A DNA stretch of 64,000 nucleotides, from NCBI RefSeq assembly GCF_000321225.1, contig NW_004450323.1, positions 1,923,301 to 1,987,300 on the forward strand, given 5' to 3'. This document shows positions 10,925-22,259 of the stretch, piece by piece; the stretch's first letter is position 1; the number at the start of each line of letters is the position of its first letter. Origin of the DNA: Odobenus rosmarus divergens (taxonomy: Eukaryota; Chordata; Mammalia; Carnivora; Odobenidae). The notes below the pieces were generated by a model. It did no database searches, was not told the origin of the DNA, and saw only the letters and a program-made list of their open reading frames with translations. The translations under genes were made by a program, and so were the position numbers.

Positions 10925-11080
10925 GTGTGAATCTGCTCGTATAGTCTATAATAGTTCATATTTACATAGGGCTTTGTAGTTTGTAAAGATCTGCCCCTTA
11001 ACACTACCTCATCTCAACCATTATTACCCCTGCTTGGTCCTTTTCACCCCCTTACTTTAAAACTCAGCCCCTTGGGGGAA
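10925..11080 (-). mobile_element. MIR-like fragment, reverse
   Basis: The order 'ttcatatttacatagggctttgtagtttgtaaag' then 'ctacctcatctcaaccattattac' resembles a degraded reverse MIR. Confidence 0.5.
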
Positions 11081-11084
11081 AAAT

Positions 11085-13336
11085 GCTCGTCAGTCAGTAT
11101 TGCTCTCTATTTCCTCCACCCTTTTCCTGGGCTTGGCCCAAATTGTAGGTCCCAGGAACACAGGCAGGAAGTGCTTTGGTCCATGTGAGGCCTGTGGGTC
11201 TTACGCAGTTATAAGCTACTTGGTGATAGACTAAAAAGAGGTTTGTCGTGTGATTGTTATTCACATAGTGTATCTTTGTATCTCCATTCACTTAATATCC
11301 AAATGCCTAGAAGACCACCAGCCAGGTTTCTGGCTGTAGAGGCCATGTCTTGTTCTTTGAAAGCCTCAGAATGAAAAAAAGAAAAACAACACACTGATTT
11401 GTGCTTTGGAAGAGCTTGTCTGAAACATAGTCCAAAGTTAACCTGCTGTTGTCTTCCCACCTTCTGGATCGGTTAACAGTGTCCTGAACACTGAGCAGGG
11501 GGCAGAGGGAATGGGTGTTCCTTTTTCTCAGCCCAGGGAAGCTCATCCTTGCTCTCTCTCTGAGCCATCCTTCTGGCGGGAAAGGGTTCTCAACAACACT
11601 CTGATGGCCCGAGATGGGGGGTGAGGGTCAGGAATGGGGGCCCAAGAACTAGGATCCTTTTGTGTTTCTTTGGATTTGAAGTTGCTGTCTCATTGGTGGA
11701 AGAAGGTTTGAAGGGCTGGAGAACCTGGCTCTGCGGACTTGGGACAAGTGTGGGCAGAGCTGTGGGGCTTGGCTTCTTTTCCTTCCGTCTTACTCACCCG
11801 GTTCTCTAGAGGGAATTTGCTACCACCATCCATTAGCAAGCCAATTTGCCCTGGGTGCTTACTTGGGGCACTGAGTTAGTGCCTCAGGGAACTGACTGTC
11901 TCCCAGAGAACAAGCCCTACAGTCTTGTGGTCACTGTGTGGAGGGGGATGGGGTGCAGCGGTGGGGAGGGGAGATTTCTGGCAACTAGTAGAAAGGATCT
12001 TCTAACCAGAGACCTCAACTGTGACAGGGGCTGGGCTTCCTTAGGCATCCGTGGTCGTGGAGATGGTCAGGGAGTCCAGGCTAGAGGTCCATCAGTCAGA
12101 AATTGTGCAGTACCTGCTCCTGTGCTGGGGTGGGGGGTGAACTGACGACCTCACGGTCCCTTCTAACCCCGAGAGCTTGCAATTTTGGGATATACTCACG
12201 ATCTAGGCAGTGTTCAATAAATGACTCAAGCTTTATAGGGATTCTATTCATCCGTTATTTTATCAAGCATGTACTTCGATAAATACACTGGTGCTCTGCT
12301 AGATGCTGTGGGAGATTCAGAGATGTGAATGGTGGGGTTTAAGATCTTTGTGGAGACCACCAACACTCAAAGCAAACCGAGGCAGGAAGAGTTCCAGGCC
12401 AGAGTGAGAGGTCCTGTCCCCCATTACGTCTCAGGTCAGCATCCTCTTACAACATTGCCCAGCGGTTTGTTTCTTCTTGAGTCGCTGGATTGAAAGATTT
12501 CTGGGGCTTTGGTCTGTAGGAGAGGGGCAGAAAAGAGAAACCTTATTAATCCAGAGAGAAGTGCTGAGGGAGCAGGGCAGTGTTTGTAAGGGTGAAAGCA
12601 GAGAGTGAGGATGGAGCCCACCTGTCAGGATACGCTAGGCTGGTGACAGGAATGAGAACCGGGAGGAAGATGAGGTGGAAATGAATGAGCCCCTGTAGGA
12701 GGAGGTAATGAGGTGAATCAGAAAAATCTGTCACTGAGATCCAAGAAGAGCCTGCGAGGTTTAATCTCTCTTGGTCTTTTTAAAAGATGAGGCGTGTCAG
12801 TTAGAGGTCCCAGCCTTGTAGAGACAGATCTGTTTGGTTGGCTCCGACCAGGAGTCTGGGGATGGAACAGGTGGGGGCTTGCCAGGGCTGTTGTGAATGA
12901 TGCTATCCCAGCACCAGGGCAGCCTGGAATCAGCGCACGGGGCCCATCCTTCTTTCCCATCTTTGGCAGGGGGGAGTCTGCTAAGTCCCAAGAACTTCTT
13001 CCCTGGCCTGGGCTCAGCAGCAACCCCCACCCTGCGCTGGCCCCCAGCAGAGTCTCTGTATCTGTAGGACTCTCAGAACCTCGAAGCCAGGGAGCGTGGC
13101 AGGGTGGGGTGGAGGTCACACTGCAGGATGGTGAATGGAGGAAGGGAGGGGTCACAAGGATTCTAATTTGCTTCTCTGTTCAGGGGAGCAACCCAGGAGT
13201 CCGTTTAATTAGAGTTCTTGGCATCCTTGGGGCTGGAAACCTCTGCTTTGTTGGTTTAGGTTTGTGTGTGTCCTGGAATAGCCTCCCCCTTCCACAACTG
13301 TGGACACTCAGAGAATCTTGTGCCCAGAATGTAGCT
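11085..13336. other. Non-coding with small old-repeat remnants
   Basis: Mostly unassigned. A partial copy of the unnamed ancient repeat lies at about 12240-12400 ('gtgctctgctagatgctgtggg'). The 197-codon frame at 12794-13387 runs into a SINE tail and has no domain. Confidence 0.45.
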
Positions 13337-13352
13337 CAGGGGGGCCGTGTCT

Positions 13353-13548
13353 TTTTTTTTTTTTTTTTAAAGATTTTATTTATTTGACAGAGGGAGAACG
13401 AGAGAGGGAACACAAGCAGGGGGAGTGGGAGAGGGAGAAGCAGGCCTCCTGCAGAGCAGGGAGCCCGATGCGGGGCTCAATCCCAGGACCCCGGGATCAT
13501 GACCTGAGCTGAAGGCAGACGCTTAACGACTGAGCCACCCAGGCGCCC
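13353..13548 (-). mobile_element. Carnivore tRNA-derived SINE
   Basis: Reverse SINE flanked by a 16-base near-perfect duplication (CAGGGGGGCCGTGTCT at 13337-13352; CAGGGAGGCCGTGTCT at 13549-13564). Confidence 0.96.
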
Positions 13549-13564
13549 CAGGGAGGCCGTGTCT

Positions 13565-14177
13565 TGTAGGTCCGGGAGGACCTGACTGTGTGACTTGAGG
13601 GGCGTTGCAGGGAGGGGAGGGGAGGGGAAGGACACCCTCTCCGCCAGAAGCATGACTCCTTCCGAGCCTGCAGCTTCTGTTGGGACAAACGCTGTCTGTG
13701 TGGGGGTGAGGTAGCTGTGGGTCACCATCTGCTGTAAGGAGTAGACTGGCAGGCACGGGAAAGGGCCACCCAGTGCAGACCAGGGGCCTGAAGGAAGGGG
13801 ATCAGGGACCAGGGAATTTTGCCGTTGGTAGGGACAAGTCAGGGGAGAAGAATGCAAACACCAGGGCTAGATTTGGAGCCTTTTTTTTACTGTCTTCACG
13901 TCATCCCTGGGAGCTGAAGGAGGCTGAGGCTGAGGCCTGGGACATCTCAGAGCCTCTCTGGGATGGGAGGGTGCTGGAACGGGATTTCATTTTCTCTGTT
14001 CTGAATTTGAGGACAGAAAGGCCACCGCTGGGAGTTTTGCTCATGTCTGCATTCAGATCATCGCAGGGTTCTCTGCTTTGAAGAATGAACGGAAGCCAGG
14101 GGCTCAGTTTGACAAGGGCTCTGCAGGGGGATTGCGGGATGCTATCGTGGGCTGCAGGAAGCTCTTCTCCTGCTCAG
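13565..14177. other. Non-coding upstream of the candidate exon
   Basis: No repeat is recognised. It ends in a pyrimidine-rich acceptor-like stretch, CTCTTCTCCTGCTCAG, at 14162-14177. Confidence 0.45.
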
Positions 14178-14274
14178 ATGATGGATGTGATGAGCCTCTG
14201 CGAGGGATGCGGCCAGATGCTGGTTGCTTTTCTGGTTTTAGCTCTCAGTGGTGGCGTTCAGCTGGAAAGCCCTG
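14178..14274 (+). CDS. Candidate coding exon with a signal-peptide-like start (unknown gene)
   Basis: The sequence CTCTTCTCCTGCTCAG is directly followed by ATG, so a plausible splice acceptor abuts the start codon. The frame runs 32 codons plus one base and meets a perfect donor, GTAAGT, at 14275-14280. The peptide starts MMDVMSLCEGCGQ and continues with a hydrophobic core (LVAFLVLALSG, residues 15-25), then a more polar VQLESP. That is the layout of a secretory signal peptide with a cleavage site near residue 25. The exon would end in phase 1, the usual phase at which signal-peptide exons join extracellular domains such as Ig, sushi or EGF modules. A CpG island about 4.5 kb upstream could supply a non-coding first exon. 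I do not recognise the protein and see no later exon in the window, so the next would lie inside repeats I misjudged or beyond 64 kb. A chance frame remains quite possible. An alternative start is Met5 or Met14. Confidence 0.35.
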
Positions 14275-14310
14275 GTAAGTATTTCATGCAAACCAAAGGA
14301 GGGCCAGAGG

Positions 14311-14518
14311 GTGCCTGGGTGGCTCAGTTGGTTAAGCAACTGCCTTCGGCTCAGGTCATGATCCTGGAGTCCTGGGATCGAGTCCCGCATCGGGCTCCCT
14401 GCTCGGCAGGGAGTCTGCTTCTCCCTCTGACCCTCCCCCCTCTCATGTGCGCTCTCTCTCTCACTCTTTCTCTCAAATAAATAAAAAAATCTTTAAAAAA
14501 AAAAACCACAAAACAAAA
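14311..14518 (+). mobile_element. Carnivore tRNA-derived SINE just inside the candidate intron
   Basis: Forward SINE with a 17-base duplication, CAAAGGAGGGCCAGAGG (one mismatch at its first bases), at 14294-14310 and 14519-14535. It begins 30 bases after the GTAAGT donor of the candidate exon. Confidence 0.96.
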
Positions 14519-14535
14519 CAAAGGAGGGCCAGAGG

Positions 14536-14905
14536 CACCTCACCTAAACTCAGGGTCCTCAATGTCACAGACCCCTGGAATTCCGCCTGCCAGAGGCTGG
14601 GGCTGGGGCGGGGCTGAGTTGGAAGCGGAAAAAGCTGGGTAGAGGGTGGCCTCTGCAGCTTCAGAGGACCTGACCTCGAGGCTGGGGCACTGGACAGAAT
14701 GGTCAGGCGTGAGGCCGCTGTGCTTCATCCAGGGTCGAGAGCTGAGCTGTTGCCATGTAAGCCAGGCAGCTCACATCCAGCCATTCTGAGACTCCAAGGC
14801 CATTCCACCTGTCTCTGTGTTGACGGTTTGGTTTTGTCTTTGGTATTGACTGAGACTTTCAAGAGCTAATTGGGCTTAGGGGACGAATAGAGGCTTGCCT
14901 TCCCT
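14536..14905. other. Non-coding, no recognised feature
   Basis: Unassigned DNA between the SINE and an L2 fragment. Confidence 0.5.
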
Positions 14906-14907
14906 TT

Positions 14908-15510
14908 CAGAATTAAATCCAAATGCTTCAGTGTTAGGTACTCAAGTCTTTGTGGCACGTTTCCTGCCTCATCTGTTGACACCACCCTGTGTAGATAGCA
15001 CCCTCTAGTCACACCGATGGATTCTGGATTCGTAGTTCTCCTGAGCGTGGCGCACTCTTCTTCCCGTCTTCACCCTCTCCCTGGAGCACCTTTCCCTTCC
15101 CCCACTCCCGAGATGCTTTCGAAAGAGCCTGTGTCTCATCTTTTCCAGAGCACCTTTCCCGATGCCCTCCCCTCCCCAGTCTGGAGTAAAATGCCCCCTC
15201 TCCGTGTTCTGCAGGAGAGTATGCGTACCCAAATCACAGCAGTTCCCGGATTCGTATTCGGTTGTGGTACTTTGCTCCTGGGTCTCCCTGACAAGAAGAG
15301 CTTGCCTTCCGGGCTTTCCCGGTGCTCAGCACAGTACCTGATACACGATCGGCCCTGGTTTTCTTGTTTAGTGGCTAACTGTATTTCCTCCCACCCACGC
15401 CCGCTTCAGAATTTAAGCCCCATAAGAGCAAGGATCTTGCCTTTCTTGTTCACTGCTAACCCCCAGTGTCTAGCACATAGTGGGCCTGTAAAAATATCTG
15501 TTCAATGAAT
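14908..15510 (+). mobile_element. L2 LINE 3' end
   Basis: The text runs through L2 landmarks in order: ATTAAATCCAAATGCTTC, CCTGGAGCACCTTTCCC, AATTTAAGCCCCATAAGAGC, GTGTCTAGCACATAGTGGG, and the terminal CTGTTCAATGAATT. Confidence 0.82.
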
Positions 15511-15802
15511 TGTTGGAAGTCACGCGCTGTGGTCCACATGTTGGCCCTTCCCCCGAGTGCCCCACTGACGGTGTATAAGTTACTTATTATACCTGGGACG
15601 GTGGTGTGGGGCCGTGGAGGGACGTGTGTCCAGAGCACCACCCATAGGCAGCACGTCAGGTCTTTGCTGCCTGGACTCTGCTTCCAGTGTCTGCTGCCCT
15701 GGCCACCTCTGGGCTGCTGTGGGCAAGTCAGCAATATGGAGGGGCTGACATGGGCAACTGCGGCCAGCGCCTAAATGCTTTCTCCCTTTCTTCGTCGTAA
15801 AT
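15511..15802. other. Non-coding, no recognised feature
   Basis: Short unassigned stretch between an L2 fragment and a SINE. Confidence 0.5.
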
Positions 15803-15818
15803 GATCTTGTGACGTTTC

Positions 15819-16026
15819 TTTCTTTCTTTCTTTCTTTTTTTTTTTTTTAAAGATTTTATTTATTTATTCGAGATACAGGAGCCAGGGAGCAGAGGGAGAG
15901 GGAGAAGGAGGCTCCCCGCTGAGCTGGGAGCCGGACGATGACAACGCAGGGCTGGATCCCAGGACCCGGGATCAGGACCTGAGCTGAAGGCAGCCGCTTA
16001 ACCATCTGAGCCCCCCAGGCACCCCG
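15819..16026 (-). mobile_element. Carnivore tRNA-derived SINE with TTTC-expanded tail
   Basis: Reverse SINE whose tail has grown a (TTTC)n run at 15815-15836. The duplication GATCTTGTGACGTTTC (15803-15818) / GATCCTGCGATGTTTC (16027-16042) has two mismatches. Confidence 0.94.
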
Positions 16027-16206
16027 GATCCTGCGATGTTTCAGAGTATCCTCAGATGGCCCCACAGGACCGGTCAAACAGCTGACCCTTATGGACAGCT
16101 TCATTGTTCCCCACCGTGTAGGCTCCCTCTCCTTCCCTGTTTCTGCCTTCCAGGGTCACATACCCAGGTGCACTACTCACATATAAGCCTCTGTCTCAGG
16201 CTCTGC

Positions 16207-16327
16207 CATTTTCTTTTTTTAAAAAAGGATTTTTTTTTAAGTAAACTCTACCCCCAATGTGGGGCTTGAACTCATGACCCTGAGATCAAGAGTCGCACGC
16301 TCTAGCGGCTAAGCCAGCCAGGCGCTC
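16207..16327 (-). mobile_element. Short older carnivore SINE variant
   Basis: This reverse element lacks the CT-rich middle: the tail leads straight to GTGGGGCTTGAACTCATGAC and the tRNA-like head. A perfect 12-base duplication, CTCAGGCTCTGC, lies at 16195-16206 and 16328-16339. Confidence 0.9.
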
Positions 16328-16364
16328 CTCAGGCTCTGCTTTTTAGGGAACCTAGGTAAAGACA

Positions 16365-16560
16365 ACCAGGTTCCACTCCTGGCTCCTGCTACTAACTAGC
16401 TCTGTCTTTGGGTCAAACCATTTGACCTGTCTGCTTCTGTTGCCTCAGCTGGGAAATGGGTATCATAAAGCCACACCAGGTTGGTGACATTTGATAATGT
16501 GATATATGTGAGAGTGTCTGCTTCAGTCCCTCATATATTAGGGACTCACTAATAGTTTCT
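16365..16560 (+). mobile_element. MIR SINE
   Basis: MIR core words follow in order: CACTCCTGGCTCCTGCTACTAACTAGC, TTTGGGTCAAACCATTTGACC, TTGCCTCAGCTGGGAAATGGG. Confidence 0.75.
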
Positions 16561-18225
16561 TTCTCTTCCTACCGCCTGTCTTTGTAAAAAGGCAGGTCTA
16601 GGAAGCCTGCTGGGCCTCCTAGTTGGTGAGGCCTTGTGAAGAACTATTGCGGAGTGTGACCCCCACTCCGGTGGGAAGGCTACACCAGAGGACCAAAGGG
16701 TGACTGCACCAGATGACTCAGGCATTTGGCAACCGGTTCATTCTCCTTTGGAGCATTATGTAAACATTGGTCAAGGCAGTCTTGCAACACGCCTGACAGG
16801 TGGGAGGCGGGAAGAGGCGAGGGTGTGGAGGCGGGGAGGAGGCCAAACACGTTGCTCACAGGGCCGGGTGGGGGTGGGGGGGACATGTCTGAGATGCTCC
16901 TCTGGCACGAGTATGAGGCCACATGTACAGGGCCTCCTTGTGTGGGGCAGGGTGGGGTGGGGACTCCCCAAGTTCTCTTTCTGTCCCCCACTTGTTTTCC
17001 TGTCCACCCCACATCTTCTCCCACATGGCATCATTTTGCTGCCAAGAAGAATCCCAGAGTTTTTATGTTCCTGGCCCCATCCCCCCCATGTCTCCCCTCC
17101 AAAACAGCTTAAGTCCCAAGGCAAAGAAAACGGATTTCTGGCTTATTGTTGGTGATGGGAGAGCGATCTGGGGGGAGGTCATCTGCCTGGCTCCCCCTTA
17201 AATTATATACTATATGCCTCCTCAGCCCTACAGATAAGGCAGGTTCTGGGCACAGTAAGCCCATTGGTGACTGGGAAGCTCTTTGGGAAATGACTCAGGA
17301 GGGCTAGGTCAGTCTTCTTGGCATCTAGTGATTACTTCTTTGAGCTGTAAGGCCCCTGCTTTCCACTGTCCCTGGCAGTCTTGTGCTCTGAGCACCCACG
17401 TTCACCCATTTGCAGAGGGACTGTTTTTCCTCTCTTCTCCCGGCCTCCTGGCCCCCAGAGAACAGGGGAGACAGGAAGTTGGGGCCAGGATCAAAGTCTG
17501 AAGCCCACCACAGACATGGCCCCTTCTCCCAGAGCGCCCCTGCCCGCCCCCACCTCCCAAGGGGGTAGATTCCTGCCCTCGTAGAAACATGGCAGACGTC
17601 TGGCCCTGGCTGGGCCCGCTGAAGGAGGCCAGGAGGGGAGGGGGCAGTTCCTAGTGGACGGCAGCAGGGGCTGGGCTGTGCTGCCTCTGCCTTCTCTCTG
17701 TCACTACCAGGCACCTCCCTCTTCAGTGGTCCGTCTGGGTCCTGTTCGCATCGGGCCAGCAAGTCACCAGTCACCGCTCCCTGAGCTCCTCCCTGTGTCC
17801 TGCCCTGAGGTCTCTGTGCTGCCAAGACAGGTACACCTAGAGACCCGTGGCTTTGCCCCCTTCCCCCCTCCCCCATACTGTCCGGGAGGCAGCAGCGGAC
17901 CAGAGCTCAGGGAACTTTCTCTGGAGGGCAGCAGCTGAGAGTGGAGGGGAGAGGGGCAGCAAAAACAGTGAGAGAATCATCCACTGAGTTGCCAGAGGCT
18001 TTCTTCTCGGCCTCCCAATCCCACATTGCTACGTGCATCTGGCGATGAGCATCTAAATAGCCACACATGCCTACGCCACTTGCTCATGCTAAACTTCAGG
18101 CCCCGGGGGCTGGTCTTCGGTCAGACTCCTTCCCAGCCCCAACCGTCCTTCCCATGCTCTTGGACTCTCCCCACACCCCAGCCCTGGGCAGGTGACCACC
18201 GATTGCCTGAGCCATGTCCTTTATC
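16561..18225. other. GC-rich non-coding DNA, no recognised repeat
   Basis: A repeat-poor 1.6-kb block. Several frames overlap on both strands (for example 16700-17155 plus and 17325-17876 minus), but none shows a domain or a bracketing pair of good splice sites. An unrecognised exon cannot be excluded. Confidence 0.4.
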
Positions 18226-18226
18226 A

Positions 18227-18385
18227 CAGTGGTTCTCAAAGTGTGACTTCTGGACCAGCAGCAGCAGCGGTACTTGGGAACTTGAAATGCAGATTTCCAG
18301 GCTCAGCCCAGACCTGCCGAATCAGAAACGCTCAGGAGCGGGCTCAGCAATCTGTGCTTATCTGCCCCATCCTGAGATGCGTTCT
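18227..18385 (+). mobile_element. MER5A fragment, left part
   Basis: CAGTGGTTCTCAAAGTGTGA, TCTGGACCAGCAGCAGC, CCCAGACCTGCCGAATCAG and CAATCTGTGCTTAT follow MER5A order. The element is interrupted by a SINE and resumes at 18603. Confidence 0.9.
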
Positions 18386-18587
18386 TTTTTTTTTTTTAAG
18401 ATTTTATTTATTTATTTGACGGAGAGAGAAGACACAGCGTGAGAGGGAACAGAAGCAGCGGGAGTGGGAGAGGGAGAAGCAGGCTCCCCGCGGAGCAGGG
18501 AGCCCAATGCGGGGCTCGATCCCAGCACCCCGGGACCATGACCTGAGCCGGAGGCAGACGCTTAACGACTGAGCCACCCAGGTGGCC
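18386..18587 (-). mobile_element. Carnivore SINE inserted in MER5A
   Basis: Reverse SINE with a 15-base duplication, CCTGAGATGCGTTCT / CCTGAGATGGCTTCT, at 18371-18385 and 18588-18602. Confidence 0.96.
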
Positions 18588-18622
18588 CCTGAGATGGCTT
18601 CTGAAGTTTGAGCACCCCTGCT
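18588..18622 (+). mobile_element. MER5A fragment, right part
   Basis: GAAGTTTGAGCACCCCTG is the terminal piece of the MER5A that begins at 18227. Confidence 0.85.
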
Positions 18623-19085
18623 TTATCACCATACCTGCAAGAGTCTGAGCAGAGAAACGCTTGTCCTGAGCAAGGAGGCTGAGGCAGGGGCAGGTAACTG
18701 CCCCAACAAGCTGGGCTTCCTGGCGAGCATCCCCCCAAGCTGGCAGAAGGTGCTGGAGGCCACCACCCACTGACAGCAGCCTCGGAGGTATCCAGGAGTG
18801 CTGAGCGGGCACTTCTCACCACCGTTTCTCCACCGGGCCTGGGAATCAGAGTGGACGTGCTCTTCTCCCGAGGGCTTGGCTCAAAGGAGGGTGGGGAGGG
18901 GGAGAGGGGAAAAGGGCTTCTCCTCCAGGACGAAGTTCAGGGAACCAGTGACTTGCAGGAGGGAGCACGTTAGCTCAGAATTAGAATGCGGTGGTGGTTC
19001 TAGCTGTGTGGTCAGTCTTCCCTGGAAGGGGCCCCTGTGACAGTTTCATCTGGTTACTTTGATTAGTCGGGTGACAGTGCCTTAT
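18623..19085. other. Non-coding, no recognised feature
   Basis: Unassigned DNA, G-rich around 18885-18915. Confidence 0.5.
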
Positions 19086-19089
19086 TTAC

Positions 19090-19285
19090 GGACACATGGA
19101 GTACAGTGGAATGAGCACTGGATAAAGAGTCAGGACACAGGCACTCTTCTGCCCACTTTGACACATCTCTGTTGTGACTCAGGGCAACTCTTTCTGGCCT
19201 CAGTTTTGGGAAACTCTATACAAACTATACTCTCATCCATACAATGAGAGTAACATTATCAACTTCATTTACCTGAAAATAATGC
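19090..19285 (+). mobile_element. MIR SINE
   Basis: GAGCACTGGATAAAGAGTCAGG followed by CTCAGGGCAACTCTTTCTGG and CCTCAGTTTTGGG matches MIR in sense, with a short insertion in the 3' half. Confidence 0.7.
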
Positions 19286-19390
19286 TTTGAGGACAGAATA
19301 AGACCCTTGTAAAATTTTTTGATAAGTTCAAAATGTTTGGTATCTAACCCTACAATGCTAGGTTTTTGTTTTTTAAAAATCTATGTTTCT

Positions 19391-19576
19391 GGGCGCCGGG
19401 GTGGCTCAGTTGGTGAAGCATCTGCCTTCGGCTCAGGTCATGATCCCAGGGTCCTGGGATCGAGTCCGCATCGGGCTCCCTGCTCAGCGGGGAGCCTGTG
19501 TCTCCCTCTCCCTCTGCCCCTCCCCCCTGCTCCTGCGCATGCCCTCTCTCTCAAAAAAAATAAGTAATATCTTTAA
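19391..19576 (+). mobile_element. Carnivore tRNA-derived SINE
   Basis: Forward SINE starting GGGCGCCGGGGTGGCTCAG, with a short tail. The flanking duplication is imperfect (around CTATGTTTCT / CTAGCTTTCT). Confidence 0.93.
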
Positions 19577-19629
19577 ACTAGCTTTCTGAGATCTGAACCC
19601 CAAGTGCAAACAGAACTGAGGGGCAGGTG

Positions 19630-19825
19630 GGTGTGTTGGAAAGAACAATGGAGTAGAAGTCTGGAAATCTGGACTCCAGCTTCAGTATGACCACTCACCA
19701 GCAGTGTGTCCCTGGGTCAGCCACGTTCCCTCCCTGGGTGGCAGTTTCCTCATCTGTAAAATGGGAACATTAGGTTAGATTATATCTAATGTCATGCCCA
19801 AATTTAACAGTCTAAGATTCCAGGA
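19630..19825 (+). mobile_element. MIR SINE
   Basis: GTCCCTGGGTCAGCCACGTTCC and TTTCCTCATCTGTAAAATGGGAAC are MIR core words in sense. Confidence 0.85.
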
Positions 19826-22255
19826 CTTTGATTTGTTGGTCCTCATTGTCTTCATTCCCAGGCAGGCTCCACGATGTTCTGGCCTTTGCCTCGTGGAGGG
19901 AAAGAAGCCAAAGGAAAGAGGTGGGACACATTAGGCTATGATCGCTAGAGCCAGGATTGAGGACCAAGGGGATAGAGGATGCAGACAGAAGGCAGAGTTG
20001 GAAGGCTTTCTGGAAGGGTGACAGGTCATTCTCAGAAAATTTGCTGAAAGTCAGGGTGTTTTTTTCAATCGTGAAGCTTAGGTTGGCAGCTCATAAACAA
20101 GGGAGTGCCCGAGAGAGAAGCAAGTGGGCTGGCTTTATAGACTTCTGTCCTCCTTCCTCATTGGCGTCACGACATGGATGGAATTCGCTTTTACTCTTTC
20201 CCACCACAACTGTCAAAGCTGGAGGAGACATGGAGACAAGAAGGGGCAGCGGATGGGGGCTGGAGGGCGGGCTTAACATTCTCAACTCCACATCTCTTCC
20301 TCATCCTTAGCTGGCCTTGAGTGGGCCACTCAGAAAGGAAGGCAGAGAGCAGACCCCTGGCTTCAGGAAAGAAAAAGAGCCCAGCATTCCCTTAACAAGA
20401 CCAGCCCCCCTGTATCCCAAACATCATCCCTGGTTCTCTTGGCTCTGGGTGCTCGCTGCCCCCACGCAGGTCAAGGGTGTGTGCCCAGAACCTCACTCAC
20501 ATCCTCCGGCTTCTTTGGGGGCCACTCACAGCTTTGGGGAGCAGCTTAAGTGGCAGAACCGGTGTCAGAACGCCCTGGGGCACTCTGAGGCTGTGGCTTC
20601 TACTCCTGGGAACAGCCTGAGGCTATTTCTACTCCCTTAGTCAGCACGGGGCGGGAAGGGTGAGGGCCTGGGAAAGGCCAGTGGTGCGAGCTTCTGTAGC
20701 AATTGCTCCTTGGTAAACACAGTAATAATAGCAGGTCTGGGATTATGGTTGTTACCCCTGATAACTATCAGCTGCAGCGCATTCCCTCCCCTAGGTGGGC
20801 CACACCGAGCTCATCATAGCACAGGGGGCCGTGGAGTAAGCTCCAGATTTCCCAGATCACCTCCTCCAGTTGCTAGGCAACTAGGAGTCTGTGCTGGAAG
20901 TGGGGTGGAGGGGGGAATCCCGTTTAGGAAAATCTCCAGGTCTCCCAAACCTCTGGAATCTCAATGGATTATTCACCAAGTGAAGACCGTGGATCACTGA
21001 GTGCTCACCTGGGGGGTCAGAGGCTAGTCCAAATGCAAGGATAAGCTGGGCTGAGTGAGATTGCTCAGCCAGCCTGGGGGGTGGGGGTGGGGGGGGGAAT
21101 CACAGGGAGGGGAGGCTGTTCTGGGAGCAACCCTTTTCCTGAAACACCAGAACTGCGGTTATGGGGCTGAGTTAGCATGTGTTACGGCCCTAGCTAGTTG
21201 GAGCGAGAAGCAGCCCATGGTTGTCCGCCTTGTACTGGCCAGAGAGGGTGCAGGGGTTACCCGGCGCAGAGAAGATGTAGGGGAGGAAGGTGGGTTTGTG
21301 TTCATTGGCTTGTTTTCAGTGGCCAGCCCCCGTGGGAGTATCAGGGAGCAGGCCCTAGTGTCTTGTGCTCTACTCCAGTACCCCATAGACCAGTGTTTGA
21401 GACCACGGGGGAGAAGGTTCTTGGAGCTGCCTCAACTTCCTGCTCCAGGTGATGTAATTTGGGGGCAGGTGAACTGAAGGACCTAATGCATTGTCTCAGG
21501 CATGACTTGGGAATCTACTCCAGGGCCCCTCAGCAGGGGCAGAGTTGGGAAGGGGGAGGAGGAAATGGCAGGGACTGTTGGTTCTGGACCCTGTTGACTT
21601 TGACCGGGCCTGAATGACATCTCTCTGTTGAGTTTTGAGGAGTGTGTCTAACAGCTTAGCTCAGGCAGAAGACCCTGGCTCCAAAGCAGAAACAAACAGA
21701 GGAATTAAAATTGAAGAAACCTTCCTTGACCATGTACCCAGATGTGCATGGTGTTTAGGTGCCAGGAGGAGATGGGGAGCCGAGGGACCTGGGTTCCTAC
21801 CTTCAGGGAGCTCACAGTCTAGCCAGGGAGGCATCACACGGTCTCCTGCAGCTGGAGGTCATTTCTTGTCCTGGGAATATGCCTCTCACAGCAGCCGGAG
21901 GTTGATGCTTTGTCCTAAGGTGGAGGTCATAAAAACCTGTTTATCTTCCCAGAGCAAGACTTGCCTCAGGGCCTGCATGTCAGAAACCAGCACTCAGTTT
22001 GCCTGAGTCAGGCTGGAGAGCACCTCCTTGTCTCTGGAATCCCGCTGGGGCAGGGAGGCTGGGGAGGAGGCCAGGTACAAGCCTGGCGTGGGAGCTGAGG
22101 AGGTGGACACGAAGAGCTCCCTCCTCAGTGGCTGGTCTCCTGGCAACCTTGACCGCGGTCCTCTCCCCTCTAGCCGAAAGTGTCCCGAAAAGACCATGAC
22201 GAAAAGAACAAGCTGTCCAGACACTCGCGGTGATGGTATTCCAACAAAGCAACAT
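19826..22255. other. Non-coding, mostly unique
   Basis: No gene recognised. G-rich runs lie at about 21075-21110, and a partial ancient repeat at about 21755-21835 ('cttcagggagctcacagtctag'). Confidence 0.45.
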
Positions 22256-22259
22256 TGAT

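Noticed and set aside
12905..12925. REST/RE1-like word CCCAGCACCAGGGCAGC
   Set aside because: The half-site spacing is one base short and two left-half bases mismatch.
16700..17876. Overlapping frames in the GC-rich 16.7-17.9 kb block
   Set aside because: No domain, no paired splice sites, and frames on opposite strands conflict.
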